35,032 bases of DNA from Sphingomonas sp. SCN 67-18 (GTDB lineage: Bacteria > Pseudomonadota > Alphaproteobacteria > Sphingomonadales > Sphingomonadaceae): assembly GCF_001724715.1 (NCBI RefSeq), contig NZ_MEFG01000029.1:1-35032 (forward strand), read 5' to 3'. A model generated the notes under the pieces. That model saw nothing but the letters and a program-made list of their open reading frames with translations, did not search any database and was not told the origin of the DNA. Positions 34,920 to 35,032 of this stretch are shown here, one piece after another; the stretch's first letter is position 1, and each line of letters begins with the position of its first letter. The position numbers and the translations under genes were made by a program.

Positions 34920-35032
34920 TCAATCGCCATCGAAGGCGAACAGTGATTCCACCGCCATGTCGGCGTCGCGCAACCGCTCCGCGCCGCCCAGATCGGGCAG
35001 GTCGATGACGAACAGCGCGGCGGGGACTTCCG
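34920..35032 (-). CDS. apt: Adenine phosphoribosyltransferase, C-terminal part
   Basis: The last 37 codons of a minus-strand gene enter from the right edge and end at TGA (34920-34922). The translation includes PAALFVIDLPDLGGAERLRD and ends VESLFAFDGD. This matches the C-terminus of alphaproteobacterial Apt, which salvages adenine to AMP with PRPP. The PRPP-binding loop lies outside the window. The cyclase start is 83 bp downstream on the same strand. Confidence 0.8.
   Translation of the reverse strand, partial: EVPAALFVIDLPDLGGAERLRDADMAVESLFAFDGD

Overview
The window is about 35 kb of GC-rich, gene-dense chromosome. It most likely comes from an alphaproteobacterium of the order Sphingomonadales (Sphingomonas or a close relative). 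This rests on protein content and conserved gene order: ispH-thrB-rnhA, rplY-pth-ychF, glyQ-glyS-ppdK, a split glycine decarboxylase (gcvPA/gcvPB), and an Apt C-terminus of the sphingomonad type. No database search was possible, so the genus is an inference. I see no tRNA or rRNA genes, insertion sequences, prophage, CRISPR array or replication origin.

Layout from left to right. At 1-2189 the 5' end of mmsA (minus strand, cut by the window edge) diverges from a LysR regulator that overlaps an EamA-type exporter. At 2216-10363 lies a seven-gene minus-strand operon: gcvT, gcvH, a SAM methyltransferase, gcvPA, gcvPB, a DUF938 methyltransferase and an AceE/transketolase-like TPP enzyme. Successive genes overlap or sit 2 nt apart, and a tandem glycine riboswitch (about 10430-10612) precedes gcvT. 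A lipoprotein gene (10697-11341) is upstream of the riboswitch. ispH-thrB-rnhA follow on the plus strand (11447-13824) and converge on a DauA-like FAD oxidoreductase and an alpha/beta hydrolase (minus, 13819-15872).

From 15921 to 23086 runs a tad/Flp pilus locus: cpaA, cpaB, cpaC, cpaD, cpaE, tadB, tadC. The motor ATPase gene cpaF, usually found between cpaE and tadB, is missing, and there is no pilin or pseudopilin gene. A 65-residue membrane micro-protein follows, with its ribosome binding site inside a hairpin. The minus-strand series glyQ-glyS-ppdK occupies 23349 to about 29039-29126. The remaining plus-strand genes are a TraB/GumN-type lipoprotein, rplY-pth-ychF and a MaoC-like protein. 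They converge on a membrane-bound diguanylate cyclase (33136-34836). The window ends in the 3' end of apt.

The most interesting unit is the riboswitch-headed operon. Besides the four glycine-cleavage genes it carries two different methyltransferases and a stand-alone E1-like enzyme, all apparently co-translated. This suggests a wider glycine-triggered programme in which one-carbon units and 2-oxo acids are disposed of along with glycine. That idea is inference; the gene order, overlaps and aptamers are read directly. Other points to check are the missing cpaF, a G9 run that sets the reading frame of an alternative glyQ start, and a shortened GGDEF domain that keeps its inhibitory-site motif.
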